Positions 14,575-28,317 of a DNA stretch of 64,000 nucleotides are shown piece by piece. The first letter of the stretch is position 1. Every line of letters starts with the position of its first letter. The notes under the pieces are model-generated. The model made no database searches and had not been told where the DNA came from. It saw only the letters and a list, made by a program, of their open reading frames with translations. The position numbers were made by a program, and so were the translations under genes. Source of the DNA: Meloidogyne chitwoodi (taxonomy: Eukaryota > Nematoda > Chromadorea > Rhabditida > Meloidogynidae); contig JACZZP010000008.1 of NCBI GenBank assembly GCA_015183035.1, positions 1,240,001 through 1,304,000 of the forward strand. Direction: 5' to 3'.

Positions 14575-14725
14575 TCCTCTACAAGATATTATGGCAAAAT
14601 CTTGCTATTTATAGAACTTACAAGATTACAGGATTTGTAGGACCCGTCTGATGCTGTCTAGTAAAATTTGTAAAAAAATGGCAGGATCCTACTAATTTTA
14701 AGATTCACAGGATTGTCAGCGATTG
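14575..14725. repeat. Diverged GGATTT/GGATCC word repeat
   Basis: It starts with ATGGCAAAATCTTGC and contains several copies of CAGGATTTGTAGGA/CAGGATCCTA/CACAGGATT. The GGCAAAATC edge matches, reverse-complemented, the GATTTTGCC edge of the element at 46998-47141, so it may be a worn member of that family. Confidence 0.4.
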
Positions 14726-15119
14726 ATCCAAAACACAGCAGTTTAACCAGTCACTTTTAGCCGTTTCAGTGCCGAAAAAAGAAAAGAATTTTTTTCTTTC
14801 TCTGTCTATTACTTTGGCTCGCTATTTTTCTAAATATTTGAAGCTACGAATTCAAAGTCGATTACCTCATAAGATATCCTAAGAATTTTTTATCCTCACA
14901 AAAGTAGGAAATTATCAGTCATTCCGCTCTTTCTCTTCCCTCTTTTTCTTCAACGACAAAATCGTACTTCTGAAAATGAAGCATATCAATCCGGCCTATG
15001 ACCATTTTGTCCAAAAACATAAATTAGCATTCCAAAACTAAATGTTGGCGTTATGACAATTATACAGTAAGACAACTGTAAAATAATCCTTCGCGAAATC
15101 CGGTGAGAAAATGCTAAAA

Positions 15120-15245
15120 AGTATTAAAATTAGGACCTATTTGGTCAAAATTCGGACCTATTTTGGCCCTTTTCTGATCTATTTCACCACTTTAAAAGCC
15201 TAAAATAGGAACCTATTTTTCGGTCCTATTTTATCGGACTCTAGT
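15120..15245. repeat. GGACCTATTTT word repeat
   Basis: Five to six copies of a GGACCTATTTT-like word occur in both orientations: TTAGGACCTATTTGGTC, TTCGGACCTATTTTGG, AAAATAGGAACCTATTTTT and CGGTCCTATTTTATCGGA. It has the same design as the other word repeats in the window but a different word. Confidence 0.6.
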
Positions 15246-15349
15246 TATTATTAAATAAATGCATAAAAATAATTTATTGTTTTTTATTAATTGATTATAA
15301 TATTTTTAATTCAACAAGCTTTTTCAAATAAAGTATATATCTTTAGGAA

Positions 15350-16729
15350 ATGTCTGAACTAAATTCAAATGATGATTTAATGTCAACAAGTTCAAGTAGT
15401 GAAGATGAGTTGTCTACTAAAAGTCAAAATAATGAAAAGAAAAGCTTAGAAATTACTAAAAATCAGAAATGGACAGATCGAGAACGAGTGCTTTTGCTAT
15501 GTTCGCGTGGTTCTTTAGCTCGAACGAGACATTTGGTTAACGATTTAAAACGGTTTGTCTTTTTCAAAAATTGAATCAGAAAATCATAACGAGGAATTTA
15601 AAATTAAATTTTAAATTATTTGCAATGATTTTAATATCGTTGATTTTATTAAATTAATATTTAAATATTGATAAAATAAAATTTATCTAATTATTATTGG
15701 CCAATATATTTAATTTTAAAGTTTAATATTTGTTAGGTTAATGCCACATGTTCGTTCTGAGGCTAAATATGGAAAAAGTAAGTCAATGGCCGATGATTTA
15801 AATGAAATGAGTGAATTGGCTAATTGTACTAAATGTCTTTATTTTGAAAGCCGTAAAAGCCGAGATGTTTATATGGCAATTTTTTCAAATTTATTTTGTT
15901 TATAAAATTTATATTTTTAGTGGATTTCTCATATTGATGGTGGACCATCAGCTAAATTTTTAGTTCGAAATTTACACTCAATGAATGAATTAAATATGAT
16001 TGGGAATTGTCTTAAAGGTTCTCGTCCAATTCTTTCATTTGATCCAAAGTTTGATGAAAAACCTCATTTGAATATTATTAAGGCTTTATTTCTTAATGTA
16101 GAGAAGAAATTTTTTTAATTTTAATTATATATTTATATTTTTATGTGTTTAAAACGCCAAATCATCACCCAAAAAGTCAACCTTTTATTGATCATGTATT
16201 TAATTTTGCTTTAACAGTCGATGAAAATATTTGGTACATATATATTCTATTAATTTTTTTATTTTTAAATATTATTTTTCAGGTTTCGTAATTATCAAAT
16301 AATCGATGAAAAGGAAAATGAACTTCAAGAAATTGGTATTAATTACAATTTTTTCTATATTTTTATTTTAAAGGTCCTCGTTTTGTTCTTCAATTAATTC
16401 GTATTTTTGACGGATCTTTTTGTGGTGAAGTACTTTATGATAATCCAGAATATTTAAGTCCAAACTATTTTCGACGTCAACTTAAATTACAAAAAGCAAC
16501 AGAATTTAATTTAAAAAAAGAACACAAAGAAGAACAAGAAATAAAAGAAAAAATAATTAGAGAAGTTAAATATGATGATCCAATTGGTGATGTTTTTAAT
16601 ACAAAACAAAATGATGAAGAAAATGAAAAAAAGAAAAATTCTCAAAAGCCAAATGCTGCAAAAACATTGAAACGAAAAATTTTAAAGGGACGAATTCGTA
16701 AGAAAAAGTCAAAGGCAAATAAAAAATAA
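15350..16729 (+). CDS. Ribosome biogenesis protein BRX1 (Brix domain)
   Basis: Exons about 15350-15554, 15738-15871, 15921-16098, 16152-16235, 16283-16334 and 16375-16729 encode ~335 residues. After an acidic/serine N terminus the Brix domain begins (VLLLCSRGSLARTRHLVNDL; LMPHVRSEAKYGKSKSM; CTKCLYFESRKSRDVYMWI; GGPSAKFLVRNLHSM; NCLKGSRPILSFD). It ends with FVLQLIRIFDGSFCGEVLYDNP and a lysine-rich nucleolar tail. BRX1 acts in early assembly of the 60S ribosomal subunit. A TTTAG acceptor lies three bases before the start codon, suggesting trans-splicing. The aminotransferase follows 289 bp downstream on the same strand. Confidence 0.93.
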
Positions 16730-17018
16730 GTTTATATTTTTAAAAAAGGATTTTTTGTTATTTTATTGAAATAAATATTTTAATTAGTGGACAAAATTTA
16801 CTTATAATTTTATTAAAATTAATTTCAAAAATTGATATTATTATAATTTTATTTTTTTATATAATTATTTACAATTTATTTAAATACAGTTACATTTTTA
16901 TTTAATAACTTTTCTGTTTTTAATAATTAAAAAAATATTGTTTATAAATATTTAAATTAAACAAAGAAGTAATTATTAAATAAGGAAATAACAGCTAATT
17001 TAAAATATTAATTAATAA

Positions 17019-19109
17019 ATGCTTTCTAAACGTGCTCAAACAGGACTAAAAATTCCTTCACAAAGTTCTTATCTAAGCAAACTTTATAATGATGATCCTT
17101 ATAATGAAAAAACAAATGAAACGGTCTATAAAATATTAATTAAAAAAAAATAAATTTTATCTTCTCTCTTTTTTTAAAGGGATATATTCGTCTTTCATGT
17201 GCAGATAATTCACTTTCTTCAGATTTAATATTTGAAAAGTTTCATTCAATAAATTGGAAAACATTTGAAGAAGATAAACTTTTACATTATCCACGTGATG
17301 GAGGAGAATTGAGGTAAATTTTAAAAATATAATATATTAAGTAATTATTAAATTTAGATAAATTAGTTAAGCAAATAAAATTATTTTTATTATTTTATTC
17401 ACAAAAGAGTCATTTTTTAATTTATTTCTTAAATTCATATATTTCTGTTTTTTGTCATCAACGGATAATAACCATAAAATTATTTAATAATTTCTAAATT
17501 TAATTTAAAATAAATATTTAAGCACTTTAATTTCTGCAGCAAATTTTATTAATAAATTTTGTCGAAAAGGACTTTCTCCTCTGTCTCCAAATGATGTTTT
17601 TAACATTTAATTTTTAAAATTAATTTAATAATATATTTAGTTAGTAATTGTCTCAGGTGTTACTATGGCTTCTGATATACTTAGCCAAATATTATTTGAT
17701 TCTGATGATACTGTTCTAACTCCAGCACCTTTTTATTATAGATTTGTTAATGATTTTGGAGAACGTGGTCTTGTAAATGTGTAAATATAATTTATATTTA
17801 AAATTTGAGATAATATTTTTTAAAAAGTGAAACTGTTCAGACTTTAAATGAAAATGGATTAGAGAAAGAAATTTTAGTTGAACAATTTGAAGAAGCATAT
17901 TTGAAGAAAAAGGTAATAAAAGGTGTTAATAAAAAGTTGTTTTAATTATATTTTATTTTCTGGGTAAAGTACGTGCTATTCTAATAGTTAATCCAAAAAA
18001 TCCAGATGGATGCTATTTTACATTGGATCAACTTAAGCCACTTATTATTTGGGCATTAAAGTATTTAATTTTAATTTATTTTAAACAAAAATTTTAAAAG
18101 CAAAAATCTTTTTATTCTTTTGGACGAACTTTATGATTTATCTGTTTATGATGAACAAATTGATTGCCCCTTTAAAAGTGCTGTTCAATTATTTGAAACT
18201 CCGCATCAAATGGATAAAATGATTTGGCTTTGGAGTATGAGCAAAGTTTTGAAAAAAATATAAAATTTTATAACAAAATTATATTTTTTAAAGATTTTTT
18301 CAATTCCTAGTCTTAGAGCAGGTGTACTTTACACAACAAATAAAAAAATAAAAGAAACAGTTACTAGATTTATGGCAAGTTTATTTTTTGATAAATTAGA
18401 AAAGATTTAAAATAAAAGAACAATACTGGTCCTATGTTTGGTTTTTTAATGTTTTTATTTAAGAATTACTCTAAAGCTATTTATAAGTATAGGATAAAAA
18501 TTTGTCAAAAATAAAAATAATTAGATGTTTCATCAGCCTAATTGTATAACCCAATTTATTATGAGACATTTTCTTGATGATAAAGGTAATTTAAAAAAAT
18601 ATTATAAATAAATATATTTTATTTTTAAAAGATTGGTTTGAACATATTTATTTGCCAGAAAATTTACGTAGACTAAGAGATGCACGTGATATAATAATTT
18701 CTTTTTTAGAAAGTCAAGGAATTCCATATGTGAAGCCAAGAGCAGGATTTTATATTTTGTCTGATTTTTCTAAGGTTTTTTTAATTTAATAATTAAAATA
18801 ATTTTATTTTTTAAGTTTATGGATGAACAAACAATTGAAGGAGAAAGAAGACTTAGTGAACGTTTTATCAGTAACAAAGTTCTTCTAAATTCGGGAGAAG
18901 AAATCAAGTTTAAATTTAAAAATTATTTTATTAAAAAAATTATTTATTTAGAGCACCTAAGCCTGGTTGGTTTCGAATTGTTTTTTCATCTGTTAGTCAT
19001 TCTACATTGGAAAAATGTATAAAAATTAATTTTAATGATTACCTTATATTTTTTTATTTACAATTTAGCATTTCAACGAATAATTGAATCACTTGCAGAA
19101 AAAAATTAA
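17019..19109 (+). CDS. PLP-dependent aminotransferase, ACC-synthase-like (fold type I)
   Basis: Ten or more small exons give ~400 residues resembling 1-aminocyclopropane-1-carboxylate synthase-like proteins. Visible family blocks are YPRDGGELR (start of the substrate region), VIVSGVTMASDILSQIL with TPAPFYYRF (cofactor aromatic stacking), AILIVNPKNPDG, LDELYDLSVYD (the Asp and Tyr that contact PLP), and LRAGVLY. The catalytic lysine is formed across an intron at ~18248: WSMSK joined to IFSIPSLRAG, as in the SLSKD-GLPG-R-G consensus. The C-terminal KPGWFRIVFS carries the carboxylate-binding arginine. Animal members do not clearly make ACC; the reaction here is unknown. The start at 17019 is the first methionine after in-frame stops. 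Confidence 0.8.
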
Positions 19110-19221
19110 AATATGGACTAATAAAGATATTTTCGCCTTTTTTTAATAATTTATTTAATTTTTGAAAATTTATAAAGTTAAACTAAATTTCGAAATAAAA
19201 TTTAAACAAATTTTAGAAAAA

Positions 19222-22200
19222 TTAGTCAGAGTCTTCGTTCGAAAATGCTCGCAGAAATTTTCTTGCTCCACGGCCCTTTGATCGAATTTTTATTCCGTCA
19301 ATTTCCAGATTATCTATTGGCTTTTCATTAGATACAGGAGACGGTAGAGATTTTTCTTCCTCAAAAAACCGAGTGTCCTATTTAATTTAAAATAAATATT
19401 TATTTATATCTCCAATTTACATGTTCATAGTCCCAATCCAATTCTTTTCCTTTCTCATCGAAAACATCCAAACCGGGACGTATTTTTGTGCTTCTGTAGT
19501 TACATTCACCTTTAAATTTTTAATTTCTTAAATTCTCAAATAATTAAAAAAATGAAAATACCATCATTTTCACAATTTTTAGTCATGTAAATGGCATGTC
19601 GAAGTTCAATTCCACTAGCTAGGCGTAAATAAATAAGCTTGTCACTTGGCACATGTTGAACTACAACTCTCCATTTACCTTATTAAAAAAAATTTTTTAA
19701 TTTTTAACCAATTACCTGATGGAACTTTTACAGTATCCACATTGATTTCTACTGTTTCTGGATTTAAAAGACGTGATCGAGCAGAACTTTTTGAAGTATT
19801 ATCTTCTAAATATATAATTGTTAATTTTCTTTTATTAGTGTTTACTTCTACATTAATCTAAATTTCCATGTATAAAAGTCCCAACTTTTATCTAAACTTT
19901 AATTTATAATTAACCTTTAACAATAGCAACATCATCACCACCTTCTTCTTTTACTTGTCCTTCTTCCTCTTCTTCATCAGAACTATCAAGTAATTCCCCT
20001 TCCTCTGGCTTTTTAAGTGTTCTCACACGTCTTAAAGGTTTTGTCATATCAATCAATAACTATAATATTTTGAAAAAAATAAAACAAAATTCAAAACCTG
20101 GGCAGTTTCAATAGCATTCGCAAAAGTTACAATAAAAGCTTTTGTTTGATATGGACGAACAGTTTCTGGCTTGAATTGTGCAAAAATTCTATAAAAAATA
20201 TATAATTTTTAATTTTCCTTTACCAAAATTTTATTTAATTTAATTTTACTTTTATTTTGTAATTTTTAATGCATTTATTTCCAATATTATTTTTATTTTT
20301 CTTTCGAGAACTTGGCAGTCTCAAAATATTTAGCACTATTATAAATATTCATTGTATTTTTTACTCATTCCATTCATTCGTGCATATATATACTTTTAGT
20401 TTTACTTCCCTTTCATGCTCCCAGGCTATTTGCCTTATAAAATTTTAAAGGCTTTATGAGGGGAAAGTATATAGTCATCCTTCTTTTTTTTGCTTTTTGG
20501 CTCTATGAGCATGCATGCTGTGTTGGCTCAGAGATGTGTGTGCTTTTCGCGACGTTAAATCAATATACTTATATAGTGTATGAAAATAAAATTTTGGAAA
20601 TTTTTCCTGAAAGTATTGTTACTAAAGGACAAGGCCAAATAAACTTTAGGAAATGAACTAGAAAATAATAGATTAGAATATATGTACGTATTATTACTAT
20701 ATTATTTTCAACCTATTTTTGAACAATTCTGAAAAACTAAATAATTTTGAAAAAACTAATTACCTTGAAATATCAAATGTAGTCATTTCCTCCACTGAAC
20801 CTGTGACGTATAAAGCATTAAAGCGAATAGAAGAATCTTCTGTATCAACATCCAAAGAGGCATAGAGATCTTCAAGTTCACTATCATTTAACTAGAATAT
20901 AAATTTGACTATAAATATCAAAATTAAATTATTCATCTTTATACAATTAAACCCCTATTTATGGCATTCTTTCTTTCTCTTATGAAAACTTTAAGAGTTT
21001 GGAAGGTTTTAACAAAATTAATTTTATTATTACAAATATAAACACATTTTCTTTTTTCCATCTTATTCAAAAAAAACCGTCATTTTTTATATTTTAAAGT
21101 ACCAAAAATAAACATTAAATATATTTCTTTTCATTGTTCACATTATAAACAAAAACTAAAAAAAAGGACCAAAATAATCCCTTTCATAATGTCATAGTAT
21201 ATGTACCTATTTATTTATTGTTATAAAAAAGCTTCAAAATTGCAAGTTTTAATATTGGACAAAACTAATTTAAAATGTATAATAAAAACAGGAGTAAAAA
21301 TTATTATAGAAATACGAAAAAGCTTTTTATTTAATAAAAGATTATTATTTGAATATTTAAATATCATTTTTTCTGAATCATAAAATAACAATCCAGTCCA
21401 AATCTAACGAATAAATAATAAATTAACCTTTGATAATTCAAAAATATTTTTAGTCCCCAATTTTTAATGTTTAAGGTAAAATTAAATAAATTACTTTTAT
21501 ATGAATATGTATACTACAATAAAAATGCGAAAATACTGAGGCAGTTCCCATTTTTCTTCCGCCACAATGGTCCCACAACCAATATTCCCCCCATCACCAC
21601 TCTCCTCAATTTTTCCAAATGCATTGAGTGCTGGCTGGTGCAATGAGTGAATGAAGTAGTTGTACTGACAAGTAATGGTAAAAATGTTGGATTGAATATA
21701 TTCTCGCGCCAATTCTCCTAAATCCTCCAGGAAAAGAGAGTCTCATATTACCAGTCTCTTACATTCTATTACAATTAAATATATGTATATTCAGTATTAA
21801 CACCCCTAAACTATAATATTGTGGGCCTTAATGCTTTATTTGTTTTAATTTTGGACCAAATATCAGCAAAACAAATATTCAAATTTGTTTTATAATGGAA
21901 AAATAAAATAAAAAACATCCATAATTTAAATATATCTATTTAAAATATAAGAAAATCTACTAAATAATAAAATAGTAATATTAATGAAACGCAATTGTTT
22001 TGAATAGAGATTGGAAAACTCTCAAATCCCGATAATTCTTTTCTAAAACACAACAGCGAAAACACTCGTCATTTGAGACAAGATGAAAGGATCAAAGCGG
22101 AGAAAGTCACAATGATTTTAATAATATATTTCCCAAATTAAATCCATCTGGCAAACAATACAACTATCGTTAAATAACAATCCCTCACATCAACCCAAAA

Positions 22201-25200
22201 ATGAATGAGAGAGATACAAAGTCAAAAATAAAATAATAATAATTTGAGAAACTTATTTGTCGTCATGTTACGTTAATTTTTTTAATTTTGAAAAAAAATC
22301 AATCAAAAACACTTTTTCACTGAAATAACCGGGAAGACGAATGACCTTCACAAAATTATGTCCTCCATCATAATGACCAATGGTTTTTGAGTTTTACTAA
22401 CTCCAATGGAAAACAATAAATGTTAAATTACTAAAAACATAAAACTAGATGTATATACTATTTCTAATCTTAATTGGTTTAATAATAGTCAAAAATATTA
22501 GTACACATTCTTCAAAAATAATAAAAGACTCACATTTCGACGATGTTCATCCTTTTTCCCATCAAGAATTTGCTCAAATCCAGCTAAAAATTGTTCTTGA
22601 ATTGTATCATTATCCTGGATTTCCTCTTCATCTTCTAATGATGGAGAATCTAGTCGCTGCTTTTTGTTATCAATAATACGCTTTACTCGACCTGCCAAAC
22701 ATCCAAGAACTTTATCCTCCTTCTCAGAAGATTCATCTGTTGATTGTAAAAGTTAAGTTATAATTTAAAAAAAATTTTAATTTATGATTTTAATTAGTAT
22801 ATTTTACTCAAAATTACCATTATCGTATCCACCCTCATTATTATCCACTTCTTCAATGCGAAAATTATCACATTCCATTTCTCCGTCAGAAGTATCTGAA
22901 TCCAAAAAACTCTCATTTGTCTTTCGTTTCCGAACCGGTTGGTGAATAACAGCAATTGATTTTTCATTTTCAGCAAACGTTTGTGCTTCAACATTCACTG
23001 AACTGACACAAGCCTGTTTAAAAATATATTTGGATTATTTTAAATATTTAAAAATATGTATTAATTAAATTTTCCAAATTAGTTAATATAAATTTTTTTA
23101 CATTTTGAGAAATAAGAAGAGAATGAAAATGCTCGCACACCTGAAACTTTGCTCACCTAGACCCATATCAACAAAGGTTGAGACGAAGTCCCAGGCGGCG
23201 AGAAATTCGTTCAATTTTTGTAAAAATCATTAACCAATAATTTACATAAAAATTTTTTTTGTATTATGAACAATAATATTCGTACTTTCCAAAAGCATAG
23301 AGAAAATATTGCATATAAAATAAGTGACGGGTTGATGAGATATCACATAAAACTAAATTGGCATTGTATGCACGCACACTGGAGAAAATAGGCGGTATAT
23401 AAGGAATGAAAATGATTGCGCAGTTGGATGGTGTTTATAAGTAAATAGAAGACGAGGCAAGGAAGACTTGAGTAGAAGAAAAGGATGGCATTGCCTGGGT
23501 GCCATTTGTGCTACCGCTGCCCTCAACCTAGGGGAATTAGCCATTGCTTTTAGTTTCCATTGGTGTGCATATAAAATTAAATTAAACCTTTTTCTTCCAG
23601 CTTTTCTTAATGTATGTATGTAAGAAAAAAGAGAAATGAAATAAAACAAACAGATGAGAATAAAAAATTATTCAAGTGTAGAAAAGGGAGTAAAAGCAAT
23701 CATTCTCATATATGGCATCGAACCCTAGCCTTTTTTAATATAAAATATGAATATTCTCTTTTGTGAAAATCTGTATTCTACAGTAAAGCCAAAGTAATAA
23801 TTCTAAAAGTTCTTTAAAATTACAGTGTCTCACAGAAGCTTGAAATTTGAAAAACTATTTATAATTAGCAGACACTTTGAAAAGATAAAAAATTGAGGTA
23901 TATTTTTATTAGAAGGATACGGTAGTAGAGATATAAAAATTGTCACGACCTCAACATTTGTGAAGGTTAATAAGGAAAAATTAGGCTAATTTTTGCCGCT
24001 CCGTAAAAATAATTGTTAAGGTTTCAGGCATAAATGGATTCTGAAAAATGTTGAGGGAAACATGAAACAAACAAAAAGCACACCATAAAGAAGAGTCAGA
24101 AGAATGGACAAGGAGAACAAGCGCGATAACTCTCAACAACAGCAGGAAATAGGCGGAATGGGTATCCAACAAGCGAGTATAGAAAAGAGTGAGGAACGAG
24201 GAAGAAAACGTAGGGGAAAATGGGCCTGGCTGAATAGTCCACGCCATTCGTCATAGCCCACAACTCACCCAATCGAATGCGCTGCTGCATAAATGGAAAT
24301 GCGGCAGGAGCCATCGGACTAGACAAAATGGAAAGGAAAATAGTTAAAGCGGGTAATAGAGAAAGAGGAAAAAACAAGGAGAGATATGAATGAAAATCCT
24401 TACCACCTCATTCCCCCCTTTGCGCTATCATTCTAGGAGACGGCCATCAAGTCTTGAAATACTCCACAGCGGGGTCTATTTGGGCAATAACACTACTAGT
24501 GAGGAGAATTGAAAATAGAATAGGTTTTTTGAGAATAAAAAGACCAAATTTTTAGAAGATAGCTATTGGAGAGTGGGCGGTAGCAAAGCAACCGCATTTG
24601 GTGGAAGTAAATGAAGATCGAATAGTATATTAAAGAAAAAAGTTATCATGAATAAGAAGCTACGGGACAGTTGTGAGAATGAAGAAAATACTTCAATTGA
24701 GGCATAATGATGCTGATGAACTCACAATGATGCGGAATAATTTCTAGAACAGAGGAAATGAGAATTGAAAAATTTTTTCCTGAAATTGATCTAATTTTGC
24801 ATTGAGAAGCAAATCCAGAGATAAATTTTTCAAAATCTTAAAACTTATGAAGTATGAGGATCCCTACAAGTTATCATCAAACATAGAAAGGCGAAAAAAT
24901 TTAAATTTGGATGGGAAAACTGGGTATAATGGCGTATATGAATTCAAATGATGATCATATTTACATGAAGTAAGAGAAAAATCAGTGCCCACAGATCTGC
25001 ATAATATTTTTATTGTTTTTTTGGAGATTTTTGAATTAGCTATCAAAAAATTCAAAAATTTTGCCCAATGTTAAAATGAAAATTTTTGACGTATTCGACA
25101 CCAATAAATATATTTAAAATTTTCGGTTTGTGCTAGTTCCATCGTATTTTTCACTATGCATGTTTATTTTTCTATGAGAACTCTGCACCAGATATTTTGA

Positions 25201-25397
25201 ATTTTTAAGCAAATAAATTTAGTTTTACGCATAAAAATAAGTAACATACCGACGATATATTTTCTTTAGATCCAGATGGAATGTCTGAAGCATCATTCAA
25301 ATCATAGTCCAATTCTATAAAATTTTAAATTACTGCGTAAAAAAATTAATAAATTAAGACCATCATCAGAAATTAAAGGAAGATCAAAAGCATCCAT
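19222..25397 (-). CDS. NCBP3-like nuclear cap-binding protein subunit
   Basis: Reading leftwards: exon 1 (~25397-25361, MDAFDLPLISDD), exon 2 (~25315-25253), exons at ~23013-22819, 22737-22529, 20892-20769, 20191-20100, 20058-19918 and further exons to 19222. Introns of ~2.2, 1.6 and 0.6 kb make it the longest gene. The exon at 20892-20769 (RFNALYVTGSVEEMTTFDIS) plus the next two (IFAQFKPE; AFIVTFANAIETAQLLIDM) form an RRM-like fold like the ALYxxGVDDMSTxDI...FxxY...CNVVWxD pattern of NCBP3. Acidic stretches follow (SSDEEEEEGQVKEEGGDD). NCBP3 binds capped mRNA with NCBP1 in nuclear export. The joins keep one frame, except that the one near 19920 needs a donor inside GTTAAAGG. Identity is moderate because the animal family diverges fast. 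Confidence 0.58.
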
Positions 25398-26309
<912 letters not shown>

Positions 26310-26483
26310 GAAGATTTTTGTTATCTGATGGTATTAAATGATATGACTTTCGACTTATTTTATAAAACTGTTGCTAAAGATAAATATTTGTTTTATTTTT
26401 TCTCACAATTTTTTTTGTTTGAGAACATGCTTTCAGCTATTTTATCAATTTTATTTTTTCGTTTATTTATTATATTTTAGAAT

Positions 26484-27792
26484 ATGGACCTAGTTTATCA
26501 CGAAAGGGTTTGTAATTTTTATATTCTTATTCATTATGTTTTTAGCAAGTCGGCAGGATGTGTGCACAACATGCACTGAACATGTTACTACAGGGGAACT
26601 ATTTTACATTAGACAATCTAGTAGCAATAGCACATGAACTTGATGCACGAGAGCGTGCTGTGCTTAGCGATGAATCTCAATTTCAAAGTCAAAATTATGA
26701 TGAGGCATATATTGCTATTTTTAAAATTTATTATATACTTTTTAGGGTGGTTCTGGCTATTTTTCGATCCAGGCGAGAAATTCTTTCTTCGGGTCACGTT
26801 AGTAAATTTATTTAGGTTATTACTGAAGCCTTAAGACGTCAGGCTAATCTCCATTTGGAAGCACTAGACAGTCCAGCTGCTTTTAAAATCCGTCAAAATC
26901 CAAGGTTTTAATAGCAATTTTTTAACTTAGTTTTTTAGCATGGGGCAGGCATATATTTGCCATTTCGAAGATCACTGGTTCGCTCTGCGCAAAATTGGCA
27001 CAACTTGGTTCGTCTTGAATTCTTTGTTTAAATCACCCCGAATTGTTTCGGAGACGTTCATGGAGCTTTATATTACACAGCTTTATACTGAAGGTCTTTA
27101 TCTATTAATAATTGAAATATTGGGCGCATTACGATAAGTCTGAGAGTCAAAACGATCAAAAGTGATTCCATCGCGTGTAAAAATAGAAACGAATGTTGAT
27201 GGGTTCGAAAGGAATCACTTTTGATCGTATTTTGAGTCTCGGACAAACTGTAATTCTAAAATATCTCCGAATTTTTAGGTTGGTCAATTTATTTGGTTGA
27301 AGGACAACTTCCTTCTTGTGCTGCTGATGGTGTTCCTCGAGAATACTGGAATGAAACGAGAAGATCTCGTAAATTTGAGAATGATTTGGAAAAAGCAATT
27401 GCTCTGAGTTTAAATGAGTCGGCACAATGGGTTGCCTCTAATGTATTTATATAATATATATTTTAATAATTTTTTCTTTAGTCTCCAGACGATGAATTTA
27501 CTGCAACTTCAGTTTCACTTTCTAAACAGACTGAGGAATTGGAAATTCAGGTTTCTAATTTTTCTGATTTTAAAATAAAACAAGATTTTTAAAGAGAGCC
27601 CTTGAGGAGAGTTTGCAAGAGTCAAATAGATTAAAGTCATTAAAAACCGCTGAATCATCGATGTTGCAAGAAGCTATGAAACAAAGCCTTCAAAATCCAA
27701 AAGAATCTGAAGCTGGAACTTCAAATTCTGGAAAATGTCAAATAAAAGATGATCAGAATTCCCAGTCAAGTTCTAACAGTTTGAATAATTAA
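26484..27792 (+). CDS. atx-3: Ataxin-3 deubiquitinase (Josephin domain plus UIMs)
   Basis: Exon 1 (MDLVYHER) lies after a TTTTAG acceptor and is joined to QVGRMCAQHALNMLLQG, which carries the catalytic cysteine of Josephin proteases. The catalytic histidine is in FEDHWFALRKIG and the asparagine in WFVLNSLF. WSIYLVEGQLP ends the Josephin domain (~residue 180). Two ubiquitin-interacting-motif-like helices follow: DLEKAIALSLNES and RALEESLQES, with a third possible (LQEAMKQSLQ). No polyglutamine tract is present. Ataxin-3 trims ubiquitin chains in protein quality control. Two introns at 26705-26745 and 26773-26815 have GC instead of GT donors. The intron at ~27094-27278 holds a foldback element. 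From memory, mdt-28 is the next gene also in C. elegans. Confidence 0.95.
27129..27254. mobile_element. 126-bp foldback element in an ataxin-3 intron
   Basis: GAGAGTCAAAACGATCAAAA at 27142 and GTGATTCC after it pair with GGAATCACTTTTGATCGT at 27211 and TTTTGAGTCTC after it. Weaker pairing extends each arm to ~40 bp. The loop is ~40 bp. It may be a tiny MITE or an intronic hairpin. Confidence 0.6.
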
Positions 27793-28317
27793 TTTTAAAG
27801 AATAAAGCTTTGTATTCGTAATGACATACAAATTTTTCAGTCTTGTGCTAGAGATAATAAAATTAAAAATATTAAAATAATGATGATATAAATATCGCTC
27901 TGTAGCCAGAAAAATGTTTAATATTTCTTAATCTTGGTAGGATCTTACAATTAGATGAAAATTAGAAAAGCAAAGATTTTCCATTCAGGGCAAAATTCTA
28001 ATTTAAATCATCAAAATATTCTGGCGTCAGTCATTGCACACTTTATATAAAAATTTATAAAAAAATTTTGATGCATAATGACACTTTAATTTTTTCAATA
28101 TGTTTTTTATCAGTTATTTAACAATTTGAAATTTGCTAACTATATTTTAATTTTTGATGAATAATAGCATTTCAACACAGCTACAGGATCAATTGAACCA
28201 GACAGGTATTTTACTTTTCTTCTAGTTAAGTAAGTTATGTGTTTGTACACAAGCTTACATTAATAATATTCTTGCAAAGATATTCTTCATTGCATTTAAA
28301 GTATTTTTCTAGACTGA
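27793..28317. other. Spacer within the probable operon
   Basis: This is the longest gap of the eS30 to uS11m series (525 bp). It holds a 3' UTR of ataxin-3 and a possible 5'-UTR intron ending TTTCTAG at ~28313. No gene is seen. Confidence 0.5.

Larger units (their letters stand above)
14458..15349. other. Divergent promoter region between eRF1 and BRX1, with repeat debris
   Basis: This holds the upstream regions of two divergently transcribed genes. Two short repeat patches (14575-14725 and 15120-15245, listed separately) fill much of it. A TTTAG just before 15347 is a plausible trans-splice acceptor for the BRX1 mRNA. No gene is seen. Confidence 0.55.

Noticed and set aside
23695..23740. 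tRNA B-box-like GGGTTCGATGCC on the minus strand
   Set aside because: The surrounding bases do not form a T stem, and no acceptor stem or anticodon arm is found within tRNA distance.
23353..24377. Several open frames with leucine/phenylalanine-rich translations on the minus strand
   Set aside because: They lie within an intron of the NCBP3-like gene and show no conserved domain, splice logic or start context; hydrophobic runs follow from base composition.
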